Below, in pieces: positions 42,046-51,664 of a stretch of 64,000 nucleotides of DNA (position 1 is the first letter of the stretch; every line of letters begins with the position of its first letter). The position numbers and the translations under genes were made by a program. This stretch comes from Actinophytocola sp035995025 (GTDB lineage Bacteria > Actinomycetota > Actinomycetes > Mycobacteriales > Pseudonocardiaceae): positions 1 to 64,000 of the forward strand of contig DASYKY010000079.1 of assembly GCA_035995025.1 (NCBI GenBank). The letters run 5' to 3'. Under the pieces are notes generated by a model. It made no database searches. It was not told the DNA's origin and saw only the letters and a program-made list of their open reading frames with translations.

Positions 42046-43728
42046 ATGGACGGCATGGACTACGACGTCGTGGTTGTCGGATCGGGTTTCGGCGGGAGCG
42101 TCGCGGCGCTGCGGCTCACGGAGAAGGGCTACCGCGTGGCGGTGGTCGAGGCGGGCCGGCGCTTCGCCGACGACGAGTTCGCCGAGACGTCGTGGGACCT
42201 GCGCAGGTACCTGTGGGCGCCGGCGCTCGGCTGCTTCGGGATCCAGCGCATCCACCTGCTGAAGGACGTGATGATCCTCGCCGGGTCCGGGGTCGGCGGC
42301 GGATCGCTGGTGTACGCGAACACCTTGTACCGCCCGCTGAAGCCGTTCTACGCCGACCGGCAGTGGGCGGACATCACCGACTGGGAGGCCGAGCTCGCGC
42401 CGCACTACGACCAGGCGGCGAAGATGTTCGGCGTGGTCACGAACCCGACGGTGACGCCGTCGGACGAGGTGATGCAGAAGGTCGCCGCCGACCTCGGCGT
42501 GCCGCAGACCTACCACCCGACGCCGGTCGGCGTCTTCTTCGGCACGGCGGGCGAGACCGTGCCCGACCCGTACTTCGGCGGCGCCGGGCCCGCGCGGACC
42601 GGCTGCACCGAGTGCGGCTCGTGCATGACCGGCTGCCGGGTCGGGGCGAAGAACACGCTGGTCAAGAACTACCTGTACCTGGCGGAGCAGCAGGGCGCGA
42701 AGGTGCTGCCGCTGACCACGGTGACGGCGCTGCGCCCGCGCTCGGGCGGCGGCTTCACGGTCGACCTGCGGCGCACCGGCAGGCGCGCGCGGGCCACGAT
42801 CACCGCGTCGCGGGTGGTGCTCGCGGCGGGGACGTGGGGCACGCAGCGGCTGCTGCACGAGATGCGCGACACGGGCGTGCTGCCCGCGCTCTCGCCCCGG
42901 CTGGGCGAGCTGACCAGGACGAACTCGGAGTCGATCATCGGCGCGGCCCGTCCTGCGGTCGACCCGGAGCGGGACTTCAGCCGGGGCGTGGCGATCACGT
43001 CGTCGATCCACCCGGACGAGACCACGCACATCGAGCCGGTGCGCTACGGGCGGGGCTCGAACGCGATGGGGCTGCTGCAGTCGATCTCGACGGACGGGGC
43101 GTCGTCGGTGCCGCGCTGGCTGCAGGCGGTGCGGTTCCTGGCGCGCCATCCCGTGCAGTCGGCGCGGCTGCTGAAGGTGCACCGGTGGAGCGAGCGGACG
43201 GTGATCCTGCTCGTGATGCAGAGCCTGGACAACTCGATCACGACGTACACCCGCCGCGGCCTGTTCGGCAGGCGGCGCTACACGTCGCGGCAGGGCCACG
43301 GCGAGCCGAACCCGACGTTCGTCCAGGCCGGGTACGACGCGAACCAGCTGGCGGCCAAGCACATCGGCGGCATGGCGGGCGGGACGTGGGGCGAGGTGTT
43401 CAACATCCCGCTGACCGCGCACTTCATCGGCGGCTGCCCGATCGGCACGTCGGCGTCCTCGGGCGTCATCGATCCCTACCACCGCGTGTTCGGCTACCCG
43501 GGTCTGTCCGTTGTGGACGGCTCGGCCATCTCGGCGAACCTGGGCGTGAACCCGTCGCTGACGATCACCGCCCAGGCCGAGCGGGCGTTCTCCTTCTGGC
43601 CCAACAAGGGCGATGCCGACCCGCGCCCGGCCCAGGACGCGCCCTACGAGCGGCTGGTCCCGGTGGCCCCCGTGTCGCCGGCGGTGCCGGACGGCGCCCC
43701 GGCCGCGTACTTCGTCCGCGCGGAGTGA
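42046..43728 (+). CDS. choD: GMC oxidoreductase (ChoD / cholesterol-oxidase-like)
   Basis: FAD enzyme of 560 residues. The Rossmann motif 'VVVVGSGFGGSVAALRL' starts at residue 8; 'AGSGVGGGSLVYANT' is the FAD-contact segment. A C-x2-C-x2-C-x3-C cluster ('GCTECGSCMTGCRVGAKN') resembles the ChoD-type insertion. The C-terminal 'HFIGGCPIG' and 'VDGSAISANLGVNPSLTITAQAER' carry the active-site His and Asn. There is no signal peptide. It occupies the place of mycobacterial choD after guaB3; those proteins act as 3-ketosteroid or other alcohol oxidases with unclear activity on cholesterol. Confidence 0.87.
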   Translation: MDGMDYDVVVVGSGFGGSVAALRLTEKGYRVAVVEAGRRFADDEFAETSWDLRRYLWAPALGCFGIQRIHLLKDVMILAGSGVGGGSLVYANTLYRPLKPFYADRQWADITDWEAELAPHYDQAAKMFGVVTNPTVTPSDEVMQKVAADLGVPQTYHPTPVGVFFGTAGETVPDPYFGGAGPARTGCTECGSCMTGCRVGAKNTLVKNYLYLAEQQGAKVLPLTTVTALRPRSGGGFTVDLRRTGRRARATITASRVVLAAGTWGTQRLLHEMRDTGVLPALSPRLGELTRTNSESIIGAARPAVDPERDFSRGVAITSSIHPDETTHIEPVRYGRGSNAMGLLQSISTDGASSVPRWLQAVRFLARHPVQSARLLKVHRWSERTVILLVMQSLDNSITTYTRRGLFGRRRYTSRQGHGEPNPTFVQAGYDANQLAAKHIGGMAGGTWGEVFNIPLTAHFIGGCPIGTSASSGVIDPYHRVFGYPGLSVVDGSAISANLGVNPSLTITAQAERAFSFWPNKGDADPRPAQDAPYERLVPVAPVSPAVPDGAPAAYFVRAE

Positions 43729-43745
43729 CGTGGCAGGGTAGGGGC

Positions 43746-44704
43746 GTGGCTAAAGCGTTCGCGTCCAGTGGGGATATCGAGGCCAAGGCGGAGACCTACA
43801 CCGAGCTCGCGCCCGGGGTGCACGTGCTCACCGCGGAAGGCGATCCCAACGTCGGGGCCGTCGAAGGGGACGACTTCCTCGTCTGCTTCGAGGCCAGGGC
43901 CACCCCCGTGGCCGCCCGCCGGTGGCTCGACATGCTGCGCGAGAAGACCGACAAGCCCGTCCGCCACCTCGTCCTTTCCCACTACCACGCCGTCCGCGTG
44001 CTCGGGGCCGCCGCGTTCGGCGCGAGCGAGATCGTCACGCACGAGCAGACGCGCAAGCTCATCGCCGAGCGCGGGCAGGCCGACTGGGAGTCCGAGCTCG
44101 GGCGCATGCCCCGCCTGTTCGAGGACCCGGACTCGATCCCCGGGCTCACCTGGCCCACCCTGACGTTCAGCGACCGCATGGTCATCCCGCTCGGCGGCGA
44201 GCGGGAGCTGGTCCTCCAGTACTGCGGGCGCGGGCACACCGCGGGCGACATCGTCGCCTGGCTGCCGCACGAACGGATCCTCTTCGCCGGGGACCTCGTG
44301 GAGGCGCGGGCCGCCCTGTACACCGGCGACGCCTTCCACGACGACTGGGCATCCTCCACTTTGGACAACGTCGGCAGGTTCGGGGCGACCGCGCTCGTCG
44401 GCGGGCGTGGTGCGGTCGCGCAGGGCGAGGACGCCGTGCGCGCGGCCATCGCGCAGAGCAGGCACTTTCTCGACGAGCTGCGGCGGACCGTCGGGGGCGT
44501 GCACGCGGCACGAGGCACCCTCGCCGAGGCCTTCGCGCGGGCGCACGGCGCGCTCGCGCCGGAGTTCGGCGGCTGGCCGATCTTCGAGCACTGCCTGCCG
44601 TTCAACGTCCAGCGCTACTGGACGAGCTCGACGGCGTCGACTGGCCCCGCGTCTGGACCGCCGAGCGCGACCGTGAGGTCTGGGCCGCGCTGCAGGGGCA
44701 GTGA
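43746..44704 (+). pseudogene. MBL-fold metallo-hydrolase with a -1 frameshift near its end
   Basis: Frame 1 from GTG 43746 encodes a metallo-beta-lactamase-fold enzyme of about 300 residues: 'LVLSHYHAVRVLGA' (HxH-type zinc site, but the canonical D-H pair is A-V-R), 'GRGHTAGDIVAWLP' and 'LFAGDLVEA'. At 44619-44621 (Tyr-Trp) a G appears to be missing: the family-like ending 'DELDGVDWPRVWTAERDREVWAALQGQ' continues in the +2 frame and stops at 44704, overlapping the next ATG (TGATG). In the given sequence frame 1 instead runs on to 44939, giving 397 residues with a foreign tail. Could be a mutation or an error in a G run. Confidence 0.75.
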
Positions 44705-46269
44705 TGGAGCCCGTCCTCATCGCCGGTGCCGGGCCGGTCGGCATGGTGAGCGCGCTGCTGCTCGCCCGCCACGGCGTGCCGTCGATCCTGCTGGAGGCCC
44801 AGGACCGGCGTACCGCCGAGGGCAGCCGGTCGATCTGCGTGCAGCGCGACGTGCTCGACATCCTGGAACGGGTCGGGCTGGGCGCGCGGGTCGCCGAGGT
44901 CGGCGTCACGTGGACGCGCGGGCGCACCTACTACCGTGAGCAGCAGGTTCTCGAGACCACCTTCCCGGACTCCGGCGACTCCGCGTTCCCGCCGTTCGTC
45001 AACACCCCGCAGTCCATTGTGGAGCTTCTGCTCGAGGAGCAGGTGGACCGCGAGCCGCTGGTCGACCTGTGCCGGGGGCACGAGGTCACCGGCGTCAGCC
45101 AGGACGCAGGCGGGGTCGAGGTCGCCACCGCGGGCGGCACGGTGCACGGCACGCACCTGATCGCCGCCGACGGCGCCCGCTCGGCCACCCGCGACCTGCT
45201 GGGCCTGCCGTTCGACGGAGTGTCCTTTCCGGACAGGTTCCTCATCGCCGACATCCGCGCCGACCTGGGTTTCGCCGTGCCGGAACGCCGGTTCTTCTTC
45301 GACCCCGTCTGGAACCCCGGCCGTCAGGTGCTGCTGCACCCCCAGCCCGGCAACGTGTGGCGCATCGACTGGCAGGTGCCCGACGACTTCGACCTCGCCG
45401 CCGAGCGGCGCGGCGGCGGGCTCGACAAGCGCATCCGCGCGGTGGTCGGCGACGCGGACTACGACATCGTCTGGCTGTCGCTGTACCGGTTCCACCAGCG
45501 GCGAGTGCCGGCCATGCGCGTCGGGCGGGTGCTGCTCGCCGGGGACGCCGCGCACGCCATGAGCCCGTTCGGCGCGCGGGGGCTCAACTCCGGCATCGCC
45601 GACGCCGAGAACGCCGCGTGGAAGGTCGCGCTCGACCGGACGGGCACCGGCGGTCCCGGGCTGCTCGAGTCCTACGACGTCGAGCGCGGCGCCGCGGCCG
45701 CGGAGAACCTGCGGATAACCGGCGACACCATGCGCTTCCTCGTGCCGCGCGACGACGCGGAGCGGGCACACCGCGTCGACGTGCTCACCCGCGCGGTCGA
45801 CGACGAGTCCGCGCGCGCGGAGATCGACTCCGGCAAGCTCGCCGAGCCCTACTGGTACCCCGGCTCGCCGCTCACCACCGGCGGTGCGTTCGCGCGCGTC
45901 CCCACCGAGCCCGGCGCCGCCCGGCCGCCCGTGCCCGGCGTGCTGTGCCCGGACGGCCGCCTCGACCGCGGGGCACGGCTGCGCGAGCTCGTCGGCTCGC
46001 GGTTCGTCGTGCTGACCCACTGGTGCCGGTGGCGCCCCGCCGACGACTGGGAGCGCGCGATCACCAGCCCGGTCGTGCGGCTCGACGAGGAGGAGGACGA
46101 CCACCTGGCCGTCGCGCTGCGGCTGCGGCCGCGGTCGGTCATGATCGTCCGGCCGGACGGGCACATCGCCGCGGTGGTCGCCGAGCCCGACGGGGCACCG
46201 GTCGGGCCGCTGGTCACCGCCGCGCTGCGCCGGGCGACCGGCTGGGTGCGGGACGCACCGGCAACCTGA
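44704..46269 (+). CDS. FAD-dependent aromatic-ring monooxygenase (TfdB/PheA type)
   Basis: Class-A flavoprotein hydroxylase of 521 residues. 'VLIAGAGPVGMVSALLLARHG' is the GxGxxG FAD motif, 'LIAADGARSATRDLLGLP' the D-G motif and 'LLAGDAAHAMSPFGARGLNSGIADAENAAWKV' the second FAD motif. A C-terminal thioredoxin-like fold (about 390-521) resembles phenol hydroxylases. ATG at 44704 (M-E-P-V-L-I-A-G) overlaps the stop of the MBL reading frame. With the MBL gene it likely forms a catabolic pair acting on an aromatic substrate; substrate unknown. Confidence 0.9.
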   Translation: MEPVLIAGAGPVGMVSALLLARHGVPSILLEAQDRRTAEGSRSICVQRDVLDILERVGLGARVAEVGVTWTRGRTYYREQQVLETTFPDSGDSAFPPFVNTPQSIVELLLEEQVDREPLVDLCRGHEVTGVSQDAGGVEVATAGGTVHGTHLIAADGARSATRDLLGLPFDGVSFPDRFLIADIRADLGFAVPERRFFFDPVWNPGRQVLLHPQPGNVWRIDWQVPDDFDLAAERRGGGLDKRIRAVVGDADYDIVWLSLYRFHQRRVPAMRVGRVLLAGDAAHAMSPFGARGLNSGIADAENAAWKVALDRTGTGGPGLLESYDVERGAAAAENLRITGDTMRFLVPRDDAERAHRVDVLTRAVDDESARAEIDSGKLAEPYWYPGSPLTTGGAFARVPTEPGAARPPVPGVLCPDGRLDRGARLRELVGSRFVVLTHWCRWRPADDWERAITSPVVRLDEEEDDHLAVALRLRPRSVMIVRPDGHIAAVVAEPDGAPVGPLVTAALRRATGWVRDAPAT

Positions 46270-46310
46270 TCACGGGCCGCGCGTCCTCGTTGGGTGGGAG
46301 GTGTCGGGGT

Positions 46311-47810
46311 TTGGTCACCAGAAGGACGTTCCTGGGCGCGGCCGCGCTGACCGCCGTCGCCGGCGCGGCGGCCGCCTGTACCGGCGAGGCCGGTGCGCCC
46401 CGGCCGGCCACCACCGCGCCGTCGGCACCTTCGTCACCGGCGAGGCCGGTGCCGCCGGACTGGGCGACGCTGCGCCGAAAGCTCGGTGGCGGGCTCGTGC
46501 TGCCGGGCGACGCCGGTTACCCGGCCGCCGCGCAGGTCTACAACCCGCTGTTCGACGCACGCAGACCGGCGGCGATCGCGCGCTGCCGGCGGCCCGCGGA
46601 CGTGCAGGCGTGCGTCGAGGTCGCGGCGGCGGCGCGGATGCCGATCGCCGCGCGGTCCGGCGGGCACAGCTATGCCGGGTACAGCAACCAGGACAAGGCG
46701 CTGATCGTCGACCTCGGCCCGATGTCCGGAGTGGACGTCGACGGCGACGCCGCGGTGATCGGCGCGGGGACGCGGCTCATCGACGTGTACGCCGGGCTCG
46801 ACGCGCAGGGCCGCTGCCTGCCGGCCGGATCCTGCCCGACCGTCGGCATCTCGGGGCTGACGCTGGGCGGCGGGATCGGCGTGCTGACCCGCAAGTTCGG
46901 CCTGACGTGCGACATGCTGAGATCGGCGCAGGTCGTCAAGGCCGACGGGTCCGTCGTGACGGCCTCGCTGGACTCCGAGCCGGACCTGTTCTGGGCGCTG
47001 CGCGGCGGCGGCGGCGGCAACTTCGGCATCGTCACGTCGTTCACGTTCCGCACCGCGGCCGCGCCCGAGCTGACCGTGTTCTCGCTGCGCTTCGACGGTG
47101 CCGCGGCGGACGTCGTCGGCGCGTGGCAGGGCTGGGTCGCGGACCTGCCGGACGAGATGTGGACGAACTGCGTGGTGTCGGGCGGGTCGCCGCCGACCGT
47201 GCGGGTCGGCGGCTGCTTCGTCGGCCCGACGCAGGCGTGCGAGCAGCAGCTGTCCCGGCTCGGGCTCACCGCGTCCTCGCGGTTCGTCACCGGGAAGTCC
47301 TATCTGGACGCCATGCGCTACTTCGCGGGCTGCTCGCAGCGCAGCGTCGCGCAGTGCCACCCGGCGGCGCAGGGCGGCTCGCTCGGCCGGGAGTCCTTCG
47401 TGGCCTCGTCGCGGATCCTCGCGAAGCCGGTGGCCGACCCGGCCGCCCTGGTGTCGCTGCTGGACGGACGGACCGGGACGGACCTGCTGCTGGACTCCCT
47501 CGGCGGCGCGGTGTCCAAACTGGACGCCGGGGCGACCGCGTTCCCGCACCGCACGGCCGTGGCGAGCGCGCAGATCTACGCCGGCACCGGACCCGGCAAG
47601 CAGGCGGCGACCCAGGCGGTGAACGAAGTCCGCGACGGCCTCGGCTCGCTGACCGGCGCCACCGGATACGTCAACTACATCGACCCGGCCATGCCGGACT
47701 GGGCGAACGCGTACTACGGCGCCAACCTCGCGCGGCTGCGCCAGGTCGCCGAGCGCTACGACCCGGACGGCGTGTTCGCGTTCGCCCAGGGCCTGACGAA
47801 CCCTCGTTGA
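46311..47810 (+). CDS. Exported BBE-type flavoprotein oxidoreductase (Tat lipoprotein)
   Basis: A 499-residue berberine-bridge-enzyme-like oxidase. TTG 46311 opens a Tat signal T-R-R-T-F-L-G and a lipobox ending A-A-A-A-C (Cys about residue 20), so it should be lipid-anchored outside the membrane. The FAD-binding PCMH domain has 'AARSGGHSYAGYSNQ' (8-alpha-His) and 'GSCPTVGISGLTLGGGIG' (6-S-Cys), indicating bicovalent FAD. The C-terminal 'YDPDGVFAFAQ' is BBE-like. TTG has GGGAGG 9 nt upstream. Possible sugar or phenolic oxidase. Confidence 0.85.
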   Translation: MVTRRTFLGAAALTAVAGAAAACTGEAGAPRPATTAPSAPSSPARPVPPDWATLRRKLGGGLVLPGDAGYPAAAQVYNPLFDARRPAAIARCRRPADVQACVEVAAAARMPIAARSGGHSYAGYSNQDKALIVDLGPMSGVDVDGDAAVIGAGTRLIDVYAGLDAQGRCLPAGSCPTVGISGLTLGGGIGVLTRKFGLTCDMLRSAQVVKADGSVVTASLDSEPDLFWALRGGGGGNFGIVTSFTFRTAAAPELTVFSLRFDGAAADVVGAWQGWVADLPDEMWTNCVVSGGSPPTVRVGGCFVGPTQACEQQLSRLGLTASSRFVTGKSYLDAMRYFAGCSQRSVAQCHPAAQGGSLGRESFVASSRILAKPVADPAALVSLLDGRTGTDLLLDSLGGAVSKLDAGATAFPHRTAVASAQIYAGTGPGKQAATQAVNEVRDGLGSLTGATGYVNYIDPAMPDWANAYYGANLARLRQVAERYDPDGVFAFAQGLTNPR

Positions 47811-47814
47811 CCTC

Positions 47815-47860
47815 GCGCGTCCGCAACGTTGGACTCGCGGGTCGGGAATGTTGGACTCGC
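47815..47860. repeat. Second locus of the 22-bp-phased repeat
   Basis: CGTTGGACTCGC at 47827-47838 and TGTTGGACTCGC at 47849-47860 are 22 bp apart, as in the 6539-6677 cluster, and a degenerate forward copy (GCGCGTCCGCAACG) precedes them. The element lies between the convergent flavoprotein and aldehyde dehydrogenase genes. Confidence 0.8.
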
Positions 47861-47866
47861 GGAACC

Positions 47867-49321
47867 TCAGATCTCGAGGCCGGTGAGCACCATGACCCGT
47901 TCCTCGGTGAGGTCGTTGATGGCGCTGCGGATGCCCTCGCGCCCGAAGCCGGAGCCCTTGACGCCGCCGTAGGGCATCTGGTCGGCCCGGAACGACGGCA
48001 CGTCGCCCACGATCACGCCGCCCACGTCCAGCTCCGCGCGGGCCCGGAACGCCGTCTGCACGTCGCGGGTGAAGATGCCCGCCTGCAGGCCGTACTGCGA
48101 GTCGTTGACCTGTGCGAAGGCGTCGTCGATGCCGTCGGTGACCGACACGACGAGCACCGGGCCGAAGACCTCCTCGGTCCACACCTTCGCGTCGTGCGGG
48201 ACCTCGGAGAGGACCGTCGGCGACATCGACGAGCCGTCACGCTTGCCGCCCGCGAGCAGCTTCCCGCCTGCCGACACGGCCTCGCCGACCCACGCCTCGA
48301 CGCGCTCGGCGGCCGCCTCGTCGACCAGCGGGCCGACCTCCACGTCCGGGTCGTGCGGGTCGCCGGTGCGCAGCGCGTTGACCGCGTCCAGCAGCTTCGG
48401 CACGAACGTGTCGGCCACCGCCCTGTCGACCACCACCCGCTGCACGGCGATGCAGGACTGGCCGGCCTGGTAGTTGCCGAACGTGGCGATGCGCTGGGCG
48501 GCGAAGTCGAGGTCGGGCCAGTCGGCGCACACGATCGCCGCGCCGTTGCCGCCGAGCTCCAGCACGACCTGCTTGCGCGGCGCGCTGTCCATGATCGACC
48601 AGCCGACCGGGCCCGAGCCGGTGAACGACACGACCGGCAGCCGCGGGTCCTTGACCAGCGCGATGGTCTCCTCGTTGCCGACGGCCAGCACCGAGAAGGC
48701 GCCCTCGGGCAGGTCGGTCTCAGCGAGCAACTCACCCAGCAGCAGCGCGGACAGCGGGGTCCGCGGCGCCGGCTTGACCACGATCGGCGCGCCGGCCGCG
48801 ATGGCCGGGGCGATCTTGTGCGCGACGAGGTTCAGCGGGAAGTTGAACGGCGCGATGCCCAGCACGGGCCCGCGCGCGACCCGGCGGACGACGGCCAGCC
48901 GGCCCTCCGCGGCGGGGTCGGTGTCGAGCCGCTGCAGCTCGCCGGAGAAGCGGCGGGCCTCCTCGGCGGCGAAGCGGAACGTCGACACGCAGCGGTTGAC
49001 CTCGACGGTGGCCCACTTGAGGGGCTTGCCGTTCTCCGCGGTGATCATCTCCGCGACCTCGTCCGCTCTGGCCGCGACCGACCGCGAGACGTGGTCCAGC
49101 GCGGCCGCGCGGACGTGCGCCGGCGTGGTGCGGAAGGACTGCGTGGCGGCCGCCGCGGCGGCGACGGCCCGCTCGACCTGGTCGGCGGTGGGCACGCAGA
49201 CGGTCGCGATCTCGACCCCGTCGTAGGGGTGATGCACGCTCAGCGTCTGCGCACTCTGCTCCGCGCGCCCGGCGACGTAGACGGGCCGGGGCGTCGGCAG
49301 GTGCGGCTCTGTCGCGTTCAT
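47867..49321 (-). CDS. NAD(P)-dependent aldehyde dehydrogenase
   Basis: ALDH superfamily enzyme of 484 residues. The catalytic Cys is in 'NYQAGQSCIAVQRVVVDR', the general base Glu in 'VLELGGNGAAIV', and the cofactor segment is 'GIAPFNFPLNLVAHKIAPAIAAGAPIVVKPA' and 'SFTGSGPVGW'. It oxidises an aldehyde to an acid, probably a product of the neighbouring oxidases; substrate unspecified. ATG 49321 has GGAGG upstream. It is convergent with the flavoprotein gene and divergent from guaA with 42 bp between starts. Confidence 0.94.
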   Translation of the reverse strand: MNATEPHLPTPRPVYVAGRAEQSAQTLSVHHPYDGVEIATVCVPTADQVERAVAAAAAATQSFRTTPAHVRAAALDHVSRSVAARADEVAEMITAENGKPLKWATVEVNRCVSTFRFAAEEARRFSGELQRLDTDPAAEGRLAVVRRVARGPVLGIAPFNFPLNLVAHKIAPAIAAGAPIVVKPAPRTPLSALLLGELLAETDLPEGAFSVLAVGNEETIALVKDPRLPVVSFTGSGPVGWSIMDSAPRKQVVLELGGNGAAIVCADWPDLDFAAQRIATFGNYQAGQSCIAVQRVVVDRAVADTFVPKLLDAVNALRTGDPHDPDVEVGPLVDEAAAERVEAWVGEAVSAGGKLLAGGKRDGSSMSPTVLSEVPHDAKVWTEEVFGPVLVVSVTDGIDDAFAQVNDSQYGLQAGIFTRDVQTAFRARAELDVGGVIVGDVPSFRADQMPYGGVKGSGFGREGIRSAINDLTEERVMVLTGLEI

Positions 49322-49363
49322 GCCCTCCACCGTAGTTCCCCGGGCCCGTGACATGCTTCCCGT

Positions 49364-50916
<1,553 letters not shown>

Positions 50917-50920
<4 letters not shown>

Positions 50921-51390
50921 CCGACCGCATGCGATACGGGCCCCAGCAGCGGCGCACCGTGGGCGCCGTGGCCTCCTGGCTCGTCGGAGTCTTCATCGCC
51001 GCCGTGCTCGTGCGCGGCATGGTCGCCGGATCGCTCACCGTCCCGGTGACCGTCGCGGGCCTGCTCCTGCTGGCGCTGTGGGCCCTCCTGTGGTGGCGCT
51101 ACCGGCAGCGCGGCGTCTACGTCAGCCACAGCCGGATCTGGCTGAGCAGCGTCTTCCGCACGCGGTCCGTCCCGCTCAACACCGTGACCGTCGTCGACGC
51201 GATGCCCTCGAAGCCCGCCGGCGTGCGGCGGCTCGTGCTGCACCTCGAGGACGGCCGGCACCTCACCGCGCCGCTGCGCGGGTACGCCAGGGGGCAGGAC
51301 GACCCGTCCGGGCCGCTCGACGTGCTGCCCTCGGCGCAGTTCACCCGGGTGCTGAACGACCTGCAGCGGCGGGCGGCGGCCGCGGCGTGA
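50917..51390 (+). CDS. PH-domain membrane protein
   Basis: A 157-residue protein with two TM helices (about 16-38 and 41-60), then a bacterial PH-like domain ('RGVYVSHSRIWLSSVFRTRSVPLNTVTVVDAMPS'). Similar small PH proteins are common next to guaA in actinobacteria. Translational coupling to guaA by ATGA. Function unknown; probably binds a membrane or protein partner. Confidence 0.78.
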
Positions 51391-51395
51391 GCGAA

Positions 51396-51421
51396 GGCGG
51401 CCTCCCGTCCGGGAGACCGCC
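51396..51421. terminator. Bidirectional hairpin between convergent genes
   Basis: An approximately 11-bp stem with one mismatch, 51396-51406 with 51411-51421 and a GTCC loop, lies 6 bp after the PH-domain gene and 22 bp before the convergent 51443 gene's end. Confidence 0.6.
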
Positions 51422-51442
51422 CTCGAGTGGAACCGTTGCCGC

Positions 51443-51664
51443 TCAGCGCTTTCGCCGTCCTCCCCGTATCGACGAGGCCAGCAGCAGGATCCCGACCAGC
51501 AGTGCGCCGCCGGTGATCAGCCAGCGGGGGTCGACCGTCGGGAACCAGAGGTTGCCGTCGCTCAGGACGTAGCCCGAGACGAACAGGGTGGCCAGGCCCA
51601 GCAGCAGGGTGATCACGTCCGGCCGGCGGCGCCGGGTCTCCGTGTCGCCCGTCTTCTCAGCCAC
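51443..51664 (-). CDS. Small two-TM protein, partner of the PspC/LiaF-like gene
   Basis: A 73-residue protein with two TM helices (about 16-35 and 48-66) and a basic C-terminal R-R-K-R. Its start overlaps the end of the PspC-LiaF-like gene by 8 bp, so it is the last gene of that operon. No family recognised; likely accessory to envelope-stress sensing. Confidence 0.7.
   Translation of the reverse strand: MAEKTGDTETRRRRPDVITLLLGLATLFVSGYVLSDGNLWFPTVDPRWLITGGALLVGILLLASSIRGGRRKR

Noticed and set aside
40522..43482. 986-codon frame antisense to the GNAT and GMC genes
   Set aside because: Arg/Val/His-rich composition typical of shadow frames at high GC.
46301..49351. 1016-codon frame crossing the flavoprotein and aldehyde dehydrogenase genes
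   Set aside because: It spans two convergent real genes and contains no recognisable domain.
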